DNA of 64,000 bases from Caenorhabditis elegans (GCF_000002985.6 NC_003282.8:15934001-15998000), one strand, 5' to 3'; shown: positions 31,647 to 45,990, numbered from the stretch's first letter. Made by a program: numbers and translations. The notes: generated by a model from the sequence alone, not told the origin.

Positions 31647-34283
31647 AAAATGTTTTTTGAAATAAAGTTTTGAATTTACCGTGAAGTGTCGGCCGCTAGC
31701 AAAACTGCAAGTTTAAGCGCAACCTATGTGTAAATAGTTTGAAAAGTTGTAAAGGTATGGCAGGAAATAGTATTTTATGCAACTATTAGGTTACATTAAC
31801 AGCAAGGAACAGATGAATTTAAGGCTGAAGTTGAGAAATTTTTATGAAGCAAAATATTTTTTACTGTTTTCACATAGTTGTGTGATTTTCTTGTAACTCT
31901 TGAATTCTAGAATCTTTCTTGCCCAATTTTATTAACTGTTCAAACTGTAAAGTGATGATTAATTTTATTTAAGCCTTGTAAGCTTGTTTCCGTTTGTGAA
32001 TTTTACAATTGGTAGATTATCGTTCAATTTTTCTGGCGAATGAAATAAAAAATGCTTCAAGATGCTGTCAAATAATTATCTTCAAAAGTAAAAAAAAAAA
32101 ACAAAACGAGTTTTTCATAATCAGAAAATGAAACAGAAAAAAATTTCCTCGAAATTCGAGATTGTCTTTGTCAAAAATAATTTTCACATTGTTTTGAAAA
32201 AAAGGAAGACATAATGCGGAACTGAAATTGCTTTTGAATTTGAAGAAATTTTGAAACTGAAATTTTTTTTTGATGAATTAAATTCTTTAAATCTGACATT
32301 ATTGGAATTTTTTTAAAAGCTTTTCTGAAAAAAAAATCCATGTGCAACAGAGGTTTCCCATTTTTTTGTAGCAATTTTTTAAATTCTAGATTACTATGTT
32401 TTGTAAGATTTTTTTATATTCACAGAAATTTTGGAACAAGTTAACCATATATTTTGAATTAAAGTAGGTTTGAAGTTTTTTGTGTGTGACTCAAAATTGA
32501 ATAGCATTTTGCAACAGAATAATGAAACAGTGAAAAAAAAGCAATTTCAGTTTCCAAATTTTCTTAAAATGTAATTTTGTTAACTTTTTCAATTTTTGGT
32601 CCAACAGTTTCGGAAATTTTGTTTGTAAGTGACAAAGTTTTCGGTAGGATAAATGAAAGAAAAAAATAACAGATTATTGGGTTTCAAAAGTTCAGCTACA
32701 AAATGACAGTGGGAAACAGACTATTGTATACTTTTTCTTTTTTCTTCTCAAAGGATGCAACATGAGAATTTAATGCCTTTACACTTTAAAGAAACGCTGA
32801 AACTGAAAATTTTTGGGTTTCGCATCGCGTATAATTTAAAAAATTAGCCAAGTTTCATTTTTAACATAACAAGAGTCCGGTATATTAATTGTTGTTATAA
32901 TTTTAAAGTGCGGTGCTACTGTTATTCATTATTCAGACACAATCAATTATGAAGTGGAAGAAGAGATCACAAACGCGATTAAAATCATAAAAATTAATAT
33001 TTATATAATCACAACATGAAACATCAGAATATTTCAAAATATTGAATGTTTTTAATATAAATTTGTCAGATGCAAATTTCACATACCAGATCGAAAACGA
33101 AATTTGGTCGGGATTTTCTTTGTCTTAAATGATTTTCACATTGTTTTCAGCCCAACAGCACTTTCAATGTGAAATTGAACTTTCTTTTGAATTTGGAGAA
33201 ATGCTGAAACTGAAACTTTTTTTTTGATAAATTCGATTTTTTTTGAATCTAGCGTTTGTAAAGTATAAGTTTCAAGTTGTGAAACAGAGAAAATATGTAA
33301 ATATCGTAAAAATGACGTGCAGTATCGCTAGAAATAATTCTGCTTTTTTATATTTTTTCTTGCAAAATCAATATATTTAGAGAAACTTAAACATTTTTGC
33401 AGTTGTATTTGGTATATTAAAATCATTTTCTGTCATTTAGAGCAAAAAACCTCTCAACTATGTATTACAAAGTTTGAAGTCCAACCTAAAAGATTGAAAA
33501 TAACAATGTGAAGCCGATTTTTTTTGTTGCATTTCGTATATTCTGCTAATTGTGAGTTTTTTTTTCAATTTTTCGTCCGATTGAGAGTTTTACAATATGA
33601 TTTTGCACAATTCTGCAGAACCGAGGAGCTTTTAAGCTTACTAATTCGGCAATTACACAGTTTTTGAAGAATAAAAATTCAATTTCTTGTGGTTAGTCAT
33701 TATTTTTTAATTTCTACCCACAGAACTTGGTAACGCTTTGGTCACTAAAATTTTATTTTTGACATGTTCGTTTCTTTTTTCATAATGCCATCTCCAGGGG
33801 TAAATTATTAAATTAACGTAGTGCTTTAAAAACATAAAAACCTAATGAAACCGTCTACCTGAAAATTTTAAAATCTTGAAAGGTTTCATAAAGATCCAAT
33901 TTTTTACTTTGTTATGAAGGAAAAAAGGAAAGATAGTAAGTAATTTGAAATCAACAACAATCATTTTGAAATTATGGCAGCCTATGCACAGTTGGTGAAA
34001 CAACATTTTTTTAGAAACTTTTTTTTTTCAAAATTAATTAACTTTTTTCTTCTTCTCAATAATACAAAAAAAATATCGAAACATATTTGTGAATTAATTT
34101 GTACGAAATTTTCTTAAATAATTATTCGTTTAAAATGAGAAGATAAATGGGAAGAATCCAAATTTATTTTCTCACAAGAACGCTCAAAATATATTTTTCG
34201 ACTGCAAGCTGCCATATTTATTTCAAAATTTGTAATACAATAAGATTTGTTTACATTGTTTCCTTGGTTATTTTTATATTTAA

Positions 34284-34304
34284 TCAAAAATTTTCTCAAA
34301 TGCA
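34284..34304 (-). ncRNA. Predicted 21U-RNA
   Basis: Core on minus at 34344-34351; T at +40 preceded by TGA. Confidence 0.5.
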
Positions 34305-36139
34305 TCAAAAGAATGTGAAAATTAAAAATTTAAAACCACAACTTGAAACAGACTATCAATGAAATTATATATCGCAACTATCAACCAGTTTCCGTTTAGA
34401 TTAATTTAATGTTTCACAGTCGTAATTTAAAAAAAAACAATTATATATGAAGCTTCAATGATACTTCCAGTGTTTGTGATAATAAAAACACTTTAATTTT
34501 ACGTTTGTAGGAAAATGTTATTTCAGTTTTGAGATTATTCTGGGCAAATAGATTTTTTTTCAATGTTTTAACATTATAACGGTGTATCAAAATCAACAGT
34601 TTTTTATTTGTTTAGAAACTCCTATTTCAGTTGAAATAAAAAAAAGATTTTTGCATTAAAAAAGATGAACAAGCAACCAATATTAAGTGTTAAAATAATA
34701 AAATATTCATGAACAATGTAAAACATTAGATTCTTTTTAATATGTTCCTGTTTATAACATAACATGTTTTCTATGAAATTTTTCAGAAATATTTTTAATT
34801 TTTACCAAATGTGAAATGGACATTTTTCAGGCAGGCGCCAAGCCCTGAAACCGCGCCTGCTTATAATGAAATGTATGAAATGTGAAATGTATATAATGAA
34901 ATGAAATGTAATGAAATGCAATATGTATCAATGTTTTAATAGTTTTCATTGAAAATGAGGGGTCAGTGAGGATCTTCAATGGTTTTTAAAGGAGTACTAA
35001 AACTGAAAAATTAAAAAAAAAGCTTTGAACAATCGCTACCCTGAACTGCAAGTTTCAAAAATTGGTATAACAGATAGCTGCCTGAAACATAAATTTTTTG
35101 AAAAAATAAATTCCCAATGAATTTTGAAGAGTTATTTTTTCCTGTTTTATTGAAGTTTTTCGTAAGCTTGTGTTTTCCACTCGTACCGTAGAAACCAGAA
35201 AAACTTTCAAGATAACAATTACGTGAAACCGATTTTTTTAAATGACAATTATACATTTTTTCCGTTAATTTATTTTTTCATTGCTTCAAGAATCAAACGT
35301 ATGGCAAAGTTGATTAGAAAAAACAGAGTCTCGTTTAAATTGGAAGGCGCAAAATTTTATCATTCCCTATTAATTGATGGAAATATTTATTTTTTAATTG
35401 TTTTCACTTCTGTTCAAACTGAGAAAAAATTAAAAATCGAGATCAGAGGGTAGCAAAATTAATCTGAAAAAAACTGGAGACATATGTGTTGTCAGGTTCC
35501 ACATTTGAATTGCATTGTCATATTTAAATTTAACTATATTTTTCTAAACCTATAGCACCTAAGTGAAACATGTGCTATAGATTAAAAATTCATGTTTTAA
35601 ATTTATTTTCTTAACTCTTATATTTTACTTGATTGAAATAAATAGAACATCAATCAAGAGCATGTTAATCAGAAAACATTTTTGAAATAATTGCTATCAT
35701 AAAGCTTGCAAAATTGGAATGTTTACATTTTGCATAGTTATGAACACTTTCCGAAACTGTAAACATATTTACTGTCAAAAAATTATTTCCACCAAGTTAT
35801 TTTGTAACCACAACTGTTTTATTTCATTATTGGAATTCGCTAACAAGTATCAGTCTCAGGCAGCAGACTTCTTGCGGGCCAGATTTTAATACAATGAATC
35901 GGGCCTGCAAAATGAGTTCCGCGACACATTTTGGGTTACAAATTTTGGCAAATACTCATTGAATCCAAAATCATTGCCTGTGCTCATTGCCTACTCGTTT
36001 TTTTCATTAATCAACAAGTGTGTATTATACCCATCCTAAAAAATAAAAACTGTTAATCAAATGCAGCTTTATGTAGATTCAGACGATTGAGAGGGTTTGA
36101 TGGGACGGAGGCAATCTAGTATGATTTCAAATCTTGAAA

Positions 36140-36160
36140 TTGAGTCACAATTGAGTCACA
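36140..36160 (-). ncRNA. Predicted 21U-RNA
   Basis: Core on minus at 36199-36206; T at +39 preceded by TGA. Confidence 0.6.
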
Positions 36161-36675
36161 TCAAAATTTCAATTTTTATGAACTTAATGAAACTTAATGA
36201 AACAGTATAGACTAAAATATTTTGCTTTGATTTTTTTTCTCAAACTTACATATCTAAAAACATAATTTTTGAAAACTATCCAATTAAAAATTATGTGAAA
36301 CTGTTTTTTTCCTCAAAGTAAAAGAAATTTCGCCAACTTCTGAAGAGGTAGCTCTAGTCCTGTTTCGTATTGAAGATTAACATGGAAATCCTATAAGTAC
36401 GTTTTTAAATAACATCTGATTGTCAAAATTGTTAAAAGAAGTAAATTAAGTTAAGCACTCATACGAAACATTTCAATATGCTTAATAGCAATTACTATGC
36501 ACTTAATGAAACAATATTTTTCAAATAATTTTTTGAGAAAAATTTTATTTCATGAAATTAAACTTGAGATTTACCTTGTCCGAAGTAGTTACTTTAAAAT
36601 AGAGAAAATAATGAGAATTTTTAATTTCTTTAAAATTTAAATAAATACTGAAACTGGAAATTTTGAAAGTTAGAT

Positions 36676-36696
36676 TTTTATACAATCAACGATTAA
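36676..36696 (-). ncRNA. Predicted 21U-RNA
   Basis: Core on minus at 36736-36743; T at +40 preceded by CAA. Confidence 0.5.
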
Positions 36697-37063
36697 TTGA
36701 GATAGAATTATAAATTTAAATTATTAGTCTCTCTCTGAAACAGATTTTTTTTGGAAGTTTTTTTTTTGAAATTTCACCAAGATTTGGAAAATCAATTGTG
36801 AAGTTTCCATTTAAAAAGTCCCCATTCTTTTAATTTTTATATATTTATGGTTTCTAGCAGCGTAAACTGATTTGATTATAATTACATGAAACAGCAGAAA
36901 ATTACAATAAAGTTCATGTTCAAATTTTAATTTTTCAATGGATAATTTTTCTGCGCACAATTAATGATTGCATTCTGTTAAAAATGGTATAAACTGTTTC
37001 CCAACAAAATTTTGAAAACCCCATTTGTTTTGTATTTTTTAAATGTTATTAAAAAATTTTTTT

Positions 37064-38288
37064 CCCAGAAAATTTGAATTCCCGCCCAAATTTTTCTCAG
37101 AAAATTTGAATTCCCGCCAAAATTTTTCAAAGAAAATTTGAATTCCCGCCAAAATTTATTTTCTTATAAATTTTGAAGTTCCCGCCCATATTTTTAAGGG
37201 TCTCACCACGATGGGTCTCGCCAGTTCCAGGTGGTACTTAAGCTAACAAAAAGTTTCTCAGAAAATTTGAATTTCCCGCCAAAAATTTTTTCTCAGTTAA
37301 TTTGAATTTCCCGCCAAAATGTTTTTCACTGAAAATTTGAAATTCCCGCCAAAATGTTTTTCACTGAAAATTTGAATTTCCCGCCAAAATTTTTTTCACT
37401 GAAAATTTGAATTTCCCGCCAAAAATTTTTTCTCAGAAAATTTGAATTTCCCGCCGAAAATTTTTTCTCAGAAAATTTGAATTTCCCGCCAAAATTTTTC
37501 TCACAGAAAATTTGAATTTCCCGCCAAAATTTTTTTCACTGAAATTTGAATTTCCCGCCAAAATGTTTTTCACTGAAAATTTGAATTTCCCGCCAAAATT
37601 TTTTCACTGAAAATTTGAATTTCCCGCCAAAATTTATTTTCTTATAAATTTTGAAGTTACGGCCCATATTTTTAAGGGTCTCACCACGATGGGTCTCGCC
37701 AGTTCCAGGTGGTACTTAAGCTAACAAAAAGTTTCTCAGAAAATTTGAATTTCCCGCCAAAAATTTTTTCTCAGTTAATTTGAATTTCCCGCCAAAATGT
37801 TTTTCACTGAAAATTTGAAATTCCCGCCAAAATGTTTTTCACTGAAAATTTGAAATTCCCGCCAAAATGTTTTTCACTGAAAATTTGAATTTCCCGCCAA
37901 AATTTTTTTCACTGAAAATTTGAATTTCCCGCCAAAAATTTTTTCTCAGAAAATTTGAATTTCCCGCCGAAAATTTTTTCTCAGAAAATTTGAATTTCCC
38001 GCCAAAATTTTTCTCACAGAAAATTTGAATTTCCCGCCAAAATTTTTTTCACTGAAATTTGAATTTCCCGCCAAAATGTTTTTCACTGAAAATTTGAATT
38101 TCCCGCCAAAATTTTTTTCACTGAAAATTTGAATTTCCCGCCAAAATTGTTTCACTGAAAATTGGAATTTCCCGCCAAAATTTTTCTCACTGAAAATTTG
38201 AATTTCCCGCCAAAATTTTTTTCACTGAAAATTTGAATTTCCCGCCAAAATTGTTTCACTGAAAATTGGAATTTCCCGCCAAAAATTT
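37064..38288. repeat. Minisatellite, about 33-bp unit, with higher-order duplication
   Basis: Tandem units of the form TTTTTCTCAGAAAATTTGAA plus TTTCCCGCCAAAA, with two spacer forms (TCTCAG and TTCACTG). A larger block starting AAGGGTCTCACCACGATGGG, then CCAGTTCCAGGTGGTACTT, occurs at about 37195 and again at about 37672, each followed by the same order of variants. This shows a duplication of about 476 bp. Confidence 0.9.
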
Positions 38289-38512
38289 GGGTCTCACCAC
38301 GATGGGTCTCGTCACGATGGGTCTCACCACGATGGGTCTCACCACGAAGGGTCTCACCACGATGGGTCTCACCACGATGGGTCTCGTCACAATGGGTCTC
38401 ACCACGATGGGTCTCACCACGATGGGTCTCCCCACGATGGGTCTCACCACGATGGGTCTCACCACGACGGGTCTTTCCACGATGGGTCTTACCACGATGG
38501 GTCTCGTCACGA
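38289..38512. repeat. 15-bp minisatellite GGGTCTCACCACGAT
   Basis: About fifteen copies of a 15-bp unit with variants (CGTCACGAT, CCCACGAT, TTCCACGAT). The unit also occurs singly in the spacer block of the adjacent 33-bp array, so it probably expanded from there. Because 15 is a multiple of three it gives long open frames on both strands, which I do not read as genes. Confidence 0.9.
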
Positions 38513-41287
38513 ACATTTTTAAATTTTCTCAAATTTTCCAGAAGGTTCTAGAACATTCCAGAATTTTCTCGAGCTTTCCAGACGATTCTATATAGAACAT
38601 TTCTCGAATTTTCTAATATCCCTTCAAAAGACAAAAAGTCAATTTTTCCTAAACTACAGTAATCCTACAGTACTCCTACAGTACCTCTACAGTACTACTA
38701 CAGTACCCCGACCACATCCCATCACTAACCTCAAACCAATATCCCCCCCCCAAACTTCTTAAAACGCCTAGTCTCTTTACGCTGTGACGTCACAGACTAC
38801 AAAGACTACATAGACTACAAACTATGGACACACAGAATAAGCGCTTTATTAATAGTAAATGATAGCCTCGATTAAGTTCTTTATTCAAACAGTATAAAAG
38901 TAGAATTTACGTAGTTGATGATATAATATTTCTCTATTACAATTATATTTAAAGGTTTTTATTGCATTCACAAACATGTACACATTATCAAAACAATAAT
39001 ATCTTTGATTTCTGGCCGCTACGGCACAGAAAAGTTGACAACATTTTTTTTTTCATTTGCCTTTACAATTGTAATTTTATTTAAGAAATTTATTGTTTCA
39101 GCTTTATCATATAAACTTTGATTTCAAAAATGTATTAATATGGAGTAGTATAACCAAAAAATTATAAATTACCTTTTCCTTTTCGGTTTTGACAGTTTTA
39201 AACATTTGTGATTTTTCCAGACTCTTACTCAACGTCGTTCACAATGTGAACCACATCCATCACTAAGTATTAGAATCTTTCAATGAAATAATTTTCACAC
39301 AATTCCAATTCAACGCTAGAAATGTTCTGTTTTTTGATCAATTTTTGTTCAAAAAATTCGTTATTAAAGTTGTGTACCCAGAAATTGACATTTAAACTAT
39401 TCATTAATTTTTTTAATCCAAATTAATTTACAAACATTTATTAATTCTCAAATTCAACTCTAATATATTTTTGGTTCTATTCCGAGTTTCAATTAGAATT
39501 AAATTAATTTAGTATTTTGTAAGTATTGTATTCTTGAAAAAATGGATTTGCAACTTTGAAACTGAAAAAAACATTTGCCACGTTTAAAAAGGGCTCGAAA
39601 AGAAAGGAAAAAAACAGTGCCGCAAGATTGCAAAATTACGCTCCGCCTGCTTTTTGCAAAATTCACGGGGTTTGTTTGTCAACCGTCGCGTCGAGACCCG
39701 GAAATGTTACATTCTACAATTGAACACTCCAAGACAATCAGCGCAATTCCAAGTCGAAACTTTAATACTTGAATTTTTGGTGCGAAAGTAATTTTGCGTA
39801 ATTAAAGCAGAAAAGTTTGTTATAACAAATCGAAAAATATTTTTCAATTTTTAATTTTTGAATTAAATTGTCTGACTTTTAAATACGGTTTCAAGTTGTC
39901 GATAAATTTTGCATAGAAAATTTAATTTCCAAAAATTGGCTAAACAACTGATGTGCAAAACCTCTAGAGTTCAAAATATTTTCAGAATGTTTAAAATTGA
40001 TCCGAAGCTCCGCTGAAATATGTATTATACACATAAAAATAATTTTTAACGATATACTTTTACATACTGAAAATTCAAAATTTCTTGAAATTCTTTGAAA
40101 TTAAAAAGACCACGCCAATCAGTTGTCAGAAACAACTCGATTTTTACAAACAAAGTGAAACCGACAAAATTTTTTTTACAAACAAATGTGGACACACAAT
40201 TTTGGCTAAAAAAAATTATTATATTCTCGTTGCGAAACAGAATATAATTACTTTTATCAACGGAGTAATGTTATACACTGAATTAAAACTAATATAAAAA
40301 TAACTTGAATCGGTCATAATTTTTATCTTAATGTTTTGTTTTTATTTTTAAATCTTATTTTTAGGGACTGAATCTGTAAAAAAAGTTTCTGTGAGACAAA
40401 TTTTTGAAAAAATTCACAAACTACACTGTGAAAACACATATAAATACATTTTCATAAAACTTTAAACTTAAGAGCATTATGTGAAGCCGACAGTTAAATT
40501 GATTTCAGTACTTGAAAAAAAAGTTACTCTCCAAAAAAGTGTTCTTTTCAGTTTCCGACCTTCGGCGAGAAAAAAAATTGCATTGATTTTGAAAATGACA
40601 AAAAGAATGAAAACTTTCTCGGAACATCTAAAAGATTAGAAATTGAAAATTTTGTAAATCTCATATGCTTTATCAGAAACTGTAGCAACAACAAAAACTC
40701 CCAAACAATAAAAAGTAAATTGATGATTTTTCTTTCAAAAAAAAAAAGGTTTATTAATTTCTAAATTAATAGGGAATTTTTTAAGGATTAAATCTGTTTC
40801 ATGATTTATAGGATTTCTTTTGATTATTTTATCGGAATATCAGATTTAAAAGCACTAGCAGAAACTGAAAAAAGTAAAGTTCTAGAATTTTAGAATTATA
40901 TTAATTTTATTCAAATAATAATAATAGGATTTCAAAATAAATTTTATAATTTTTTTAAAAATTCCGTTAAAAATAAAGATAGGAACCGCTACCTACTAAA
41001 TGAACTTTTATTAAATGAAGTTTTTAAAAACAATGTGAAGCCGATTTTTTTTGAAAAAAAAATTTTTTCGAGGCTTTTTGTGGTGAAAATCCCATTGGCT
41101 TTTAAAAATAATTTTTGAACTATTTTGAAACTAGCATCAATCACTTCATTTTTACATTTACATGTCAATCGACTCTTTGATTTTCAAATCCGACAATTTC
41201 AAAACAAATTAATTCAAGACGTATTTGTTTTTGAATGATTTAATTTGTGAGTGGATAGAAGATTTCCTAGTACTGCCTGAAACTCTA

Positions 41288-41308
41288 AAATTGAGTTGGT
41301 AATCACCA
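41288..41308 (-). ncRNA. Predicted 21U-RNA
   Basis: Core on minus at 41347-41354; T at +39 preceded by TAT. Confidence 0.6.
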
Positions 41309-41735
41309 ATAAATTTTAGGAACTTATCTTGCCTTTAATGAAACGTTGAAACAGAAAAATTTTTCGACGTTGAGAATTGTTTTATTTGTTTTTTAACTTT
41401 AAGCATATTCGAATTTTTGGAGTTAAATTTTGAAACTAACATAGCTGGTCAAATCAGATGTCAGAAACAATAATTTATTTCTCCAAAATTTTGTCGCAGT
41501 TTTTTGAAATTCAATATTCGATCAAGCACAATTGCAATAAATAAAAAAAAAGTCAACAGGTATAGAATTTTTCTGAAACTGTAAAAAATTGTGATTGACA
41601 CTTATTAAATTTTTCGAGCATTGCTTCAAGCATGTGTCGGATTGGTCGGCTGCACATGTACCATGTGCTGACTTTTGTGATGATTTTACCTGTTTCACTG
41701 ACTTTATGAATAAAAATTGCAAACATTGTAATTAA

Positions 41736-41756
41736 TTTCAAAAATGACAATAGGGT
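41736..41756 (+). ncRNA. Predicted 21U-RNA
   Basis: Core at 41690-41697; T at +39 preceded by TAA. Confidence 0.6.
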
Positions 41757-41938
41757 TCGAAAACTTTTGAAATCGCAGTGAAATGAATGAAAACTAGTTA
41801 AATTTTAGATTTTCAAAGAGGGACTAATTTCCGCTTCTCCTAATGTTAGTTAATATAAACTTCAAAAATATTTCCTCTTGTATTATTGGTACAGTTTCAA
41901 TGTGTTGTGAAAACCTATGAAACTGTAAAAAATACAAT

Positions 41939-41959
41939 TGACATACAATCAAAACTCCA
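41939..41959 (-). ncRNA. Predicted 21U-RNA
   Basis: Core on minus at 41999-42006; T at +40 preceded by CAA. Confidence 0.5.
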
Positions 41960-42149
41960 TTGAAAAGCAAAAACACTGCAGTGTTTAGAAGCAGTGACTG
42001 AAACAGTTGAAAATGTATAGTTTTTTTTTGAATAAATTTTTTTTTTTTCAAGAACCAAAAAATGTTCTCCAAACCATTTTCAGTAGTATTTTTGGAACCT
42101 CAACTGTTTCACCTTATCTGTATGAATTTTGGTAATAAAATATAAATAT

Positions 42150-42170
42150 TTTTAGAAGATGACTCACCTT
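42150..42170 (+). ncRNA. Predicted 21U-RNA
   Basis: Core at 42104-42111; T at +39 preceded by TAT. Confidence 0.6.
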
Positions 42171-42591
42171 ACGAGAATTACGCTATCTCAAAAATTGAAA
42201 ATTTATAAACGCAGAAGTTTCACCTCGTTCTTATGTAACATACAATAATTAATTTGCTGATTCAGGAAAAACAATTATTTTGAATTCGTTTAATTACTGA
42301 ATTTTGAATTTTGCAACTACTAAGAGACGGTAACAATTTCCGACAATGAAATATTTTTCTTTATGCAGAATGAAAATTTGCAAAAGTTGACTATAAAATC
42401 ACTTTTTAAATTATTTTCAGTTTAAATTAATCCCAATTATCAAAAATTCTTGATTGTTTCAGAAACAAAAATTCAATTAAGCATTAATTAATCTTTCATT
42501 AAAAAAAACGATTGCAGTTTTTATAATCTGTAAAATGGGTTTCCCGGATTTTTTTTGAAGTTCCAATTGAATATGATTAAAGAACCACCAA

Positions 42592-42612
42592 CTCTTGAGC
42601 ATCGATCTCCCA
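42592..42612 (-). ncRNA. Predicted 21U-RNA
   Basis: Core on minus at 42651-42658; T at +39 preceded by TGT. Confidence 0.6.
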
Positions 42613-44423
42613 ACATAAATCCGAAGTTGCGGATTTACATATGAAGTTACTGAAACAGTGAAACTTTTTTTTCGTGAAGACTAATTTTTTATTTTTTCTA
42701 GTAACTGTTCAATTTGTTTCTATCTAAACTTATTATCACAATCTGCTACAGAATTTTATCATAAGTGATCTTCTAAGTGTATTGCTTTAATCCGAAAACC
42801 AATAGAATTTAAAGAATAAAGAATTTAGAAGAAAACAACGTGAAACCATTTTTTTTTATATTTTAAAATTTTTTTGAAATTGTAATTTTTTTCTCTGTTG
42901 AATCTGTTAATTCAGAAAATTTATTATTGAAAAAGCTATTTTCATAAACTAGCACATCAAAGTAGGAATATTTGCAGAAGTTATACATGTGTATCATAAA
43001 AATTTCAAAAAAATTTACTGTTTCTACGTTGTCATATAAAGTTTGTATGTAACATGTCATTAATTGGGAGAAATCTACGGAAATTATCGTGTTTGAAAAT
43101 TTGAATCGAATTGATTTCTTAATTTGCGATTTTCGCGGTCTCAAACATTCATGATTTTGCAGAATTCTGGTTTTAAAAAATAATTTAACGTCATATTAAA
43201 CATCAGTCACAGATTGAAGTTTCTTAAAAAATCTGTCTAAAAGACAACAACGTGAAACAAATTTTTTTAAATATTTAATTTTATCCTGAAAATTTCTTAG
43301 TGTAAATTTATTTTTTAGTGTATTTTTTCATCTTTTTTTTTCAAATTTTTGAGTTTATGGTAACCTTTTTTAAAATTGTAATGGCAATCAATCGCAGAAG
43401 TAATAAGAAATTACGACAGTTTCATAATCATGCCATACAAAAAGAGAAAAAAAAGTAAAACAAAAATATTCTCAAATGCAATTACAATGTACATATATTG
43501 CTTTTATATTTTACTCTTGTGGACCAAAAAGATTTTTAAAACTTGTTAAAATACCGAAAAAAAATTCGATCGAACGGAAAAACAGAAACCTTCAATATTT
43601 TAAAACTTGATGAAACTGTATAGAGTGAACTGTTTTAAGTAGCGTCTATTTTTAAACCACATATTTTAGAGTACAGTTTCTGAAACCTTCAATCTAAAAG
43701 ATTACGTCAACGCTTTTTTAATGACTCATGGCGAAAAACGAACAACTCAAACTTTGTTCAATTGTTCAATTCATAGGAATATTGAAACAGGCAATTTGGA
43801 AAATTTTAAAATTTTCATTTCCAACAAACATTACGAGAATCAATAAAAATAACAACCTGATACAGATTTTTTCTAGAAAAACGTCGGAACAGCTGTTTTT
43901 TTTTTGTTTTTTTTCCAAACTTTTTGATGAGAAGTTTAAGGAAACAACTTGTTCCATAAATGGAAAGTGAGCATTTGATTTGGTTCTTTTTTAAATGGTT
44001 CCCAGTAAAAACCTTTCATAAATGGTAATCTATAACAATGACATGAAACATGCTCTGATTATAATGGATGCTTACATTTATTGGACATTATCCTACACTG
44101 AACAAATTATTGAAATAACATGAACATTTCTCAACTTGACAGTTATGTGAAGCCGACTTTTTTTAATGCATGTTTTTTAAAAATTTTTTCACATACGAAT
44201 TGAGATTCTCATTTCAATTTTCAAAATTCAAGAATTTTTAATTTCGAATTTAAAATAACATTGTGAAGCCGACTTTCATTTTTGAATAAAAATTTCTATC
44301 GAGATTTATAGTTGAATTTTTTTCGATTTTTGTTGAATTTTTTGAAGTTTCTATTAAAAATGTCCCCATTTTTAAAATCTTTTTTTTTTCGTAATAAAAA
44401 CTGAATATTCTGACCCTAAAATT

Positions 44424-44444
44424 GTTTCCATAAGTGTAATGAAA
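44424..44444 (-). ncRNA. Predicted 21U-RNA
   Basis: Core on minus at 44482-44489; T at +38 preceded by TAC. Confidence 0.5.
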
Positions 44445-45694
44445 GTAAAAAAGTTGACAAATATATATTTCAAGCATGACATGAAACAGTAAAAAATTAT
44501 GGATTATTTCAAAAAAAAATTAATTCAAAAATATCTGAATTATATATGCAAATTTCGTCCAAATATTGCCTAGCAATTAAACAAAATGTAATTTTCCCTC
44601 GAAAAACTTTAGTTTTTGACGTAATTTTTTGTAAGAACAGTGTAGTGTATTTTGATAACGTTTTGGATAGAGACTCATCGGCATTACAGAATCAAAATGT
44701 TAACTTTGAAAATAACAATGTGAAACATATGATTTTTTATATTAAAACTTTTCAAAGTTTTCTTCAGTTTTCCGTGCTTTTTAACTTTTCCGTAATTTTT
44801 TTTATTTATTATTATTTTTTTTTTATTTATTATTATTGATTTATTTATTATTATTTCATATACGTATTTCTTTATAATAACACAATGAAATAGTGCAGAG
44901 AAAATTGCAAATTTTGGCGGTTGTTATTTGAATCACAATTTGACGGTTCTCTTTTCAATTCCGAGTATTCTAGAGTTTTTAAGCGGTCTTATTATTGGTT
45001 TTGTTTACATTATTTTTACTGTCCAGTCAGTCAAATTTGGCAAAACTGTGAAACTGAAAAAAAAAATTATTACAACTTTTTTTAAATCAATAACGAGATT
45101 ATACTCTTCGAACTATAAAACATATGGAACCTTAAAGGTGGAGTGCCGAAATTTTAGACCCAGAATAGCTCAAAACTACCAAAATTCGTAATGAGACGTT
45201 CTAAAAATGTTTCAAAAAATAAGTTATGGCTGCTCAAAGTTTTTGGAAAAATGGATCTATTTTTAGCTAAAATCTCAAATTTTGGCAATTTTTCAGTGTC
45301 ACAGCAGTTGAAACTTTATTTTTTTAAAGCATGTCTTCGCAAATGATTACATGTTTTTTCGCTGATTGTTTTTTTGATGGTTTTCATAAAACTTACTTAT
45401 GTAAGTGAAAGTATTTAATGTCAAACTTTAAACAGAAAAGTATTGAATAAGGTGAAGCAAAAAGTTTTCAAACTTTAAATGAAACTTGCCCAAAAAAAAA
45501 TCAAATTCTATGTGCATTGTAATATGTCTTTAATTTTTAGAAACATAGTGCAACGAAAATTAAAATTTTACTATCTCAAAAAGTATCGAAATTTTAAATT
45601 TTCCATTTAAAACAACTTTTATTTGCAACATTCTCTCAACCATTAAATTCTTTTTTTTCATGTTTCAATTCAATAAAGAATTCATCTAACAATA

Positions 45695-45846
45695 ATGGGG
45701 TTATTCAAGTAATGTTGCAAAATGTATTTAAATACATTTGTGACGTCACAAATGTATTTAAATACATGTTTTTGTATACTTGAATACAGTTGTGACGTAA
45801 TTGTTCTACACTTTTTAATTTTCCGACATTACTTGAATAACCCCAT
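45695..45846. mobile_element. Small MITE, about 152 bp
   Basis: Inverted termini ATGGGGTTATTCAAGTAATG and CATTACTTGAATAACCCCAT enclose an internal palindrome around TGTGACGTCACA. No coding capacity and no certain target duplication. Confidence 0.75.
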
Positions 45847-45990
45847 AATGCAATAGTGTTAGTACTAAACAATAACGTGCCATAAATTTGGTAAAACTGT
45901 GAAACGGAAAATAAATATTGATTTATGATTAATTGTTTTTTTTTGCTGTTTCACTTAGTCTCAAAATATTCTGGGAACCTAAAGTGTCAA

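Larger units (their letters stand above)
31647..37060. other. Gene desert, first part; 21U motif cores only
   Basis: No exon, RNA gene or clear transposon. The sequence is AT-rich with frequent A and T runs. Perfect 21U-type cores, all on the minus strand, lie at 32129, 32523, 33280, 34344, 36199, 36736 and 36887. A short TATAATGAAATG repeat is at about 34860-34925. Confidence 0.6.
38513..45694. other. Gene desert, middle part; 21U motif cores
   Basis: No gene recognised. CTACAGTA repeats at 38655-38712. Perfect 21U-type cores at 40794, 41690, 42104 (plus) and 41347, 41999, 42651, 43783, 44482 (minus). The phrase GTGAAGCCGA or GTGAAACCGA before a T run recurs many times (for example near 40480, 41037, 44149 and 44262). 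Confidence 0.6.

Noticed and set aside
38152-38532. Long open frames on both strands over the 15-bp repeat (GETHR and TMGLT repeat peptides)
   Set aside because: They come from a repeat unit divisible by three; all frames stay open and there is no start context, splice site or non-repeat domain.
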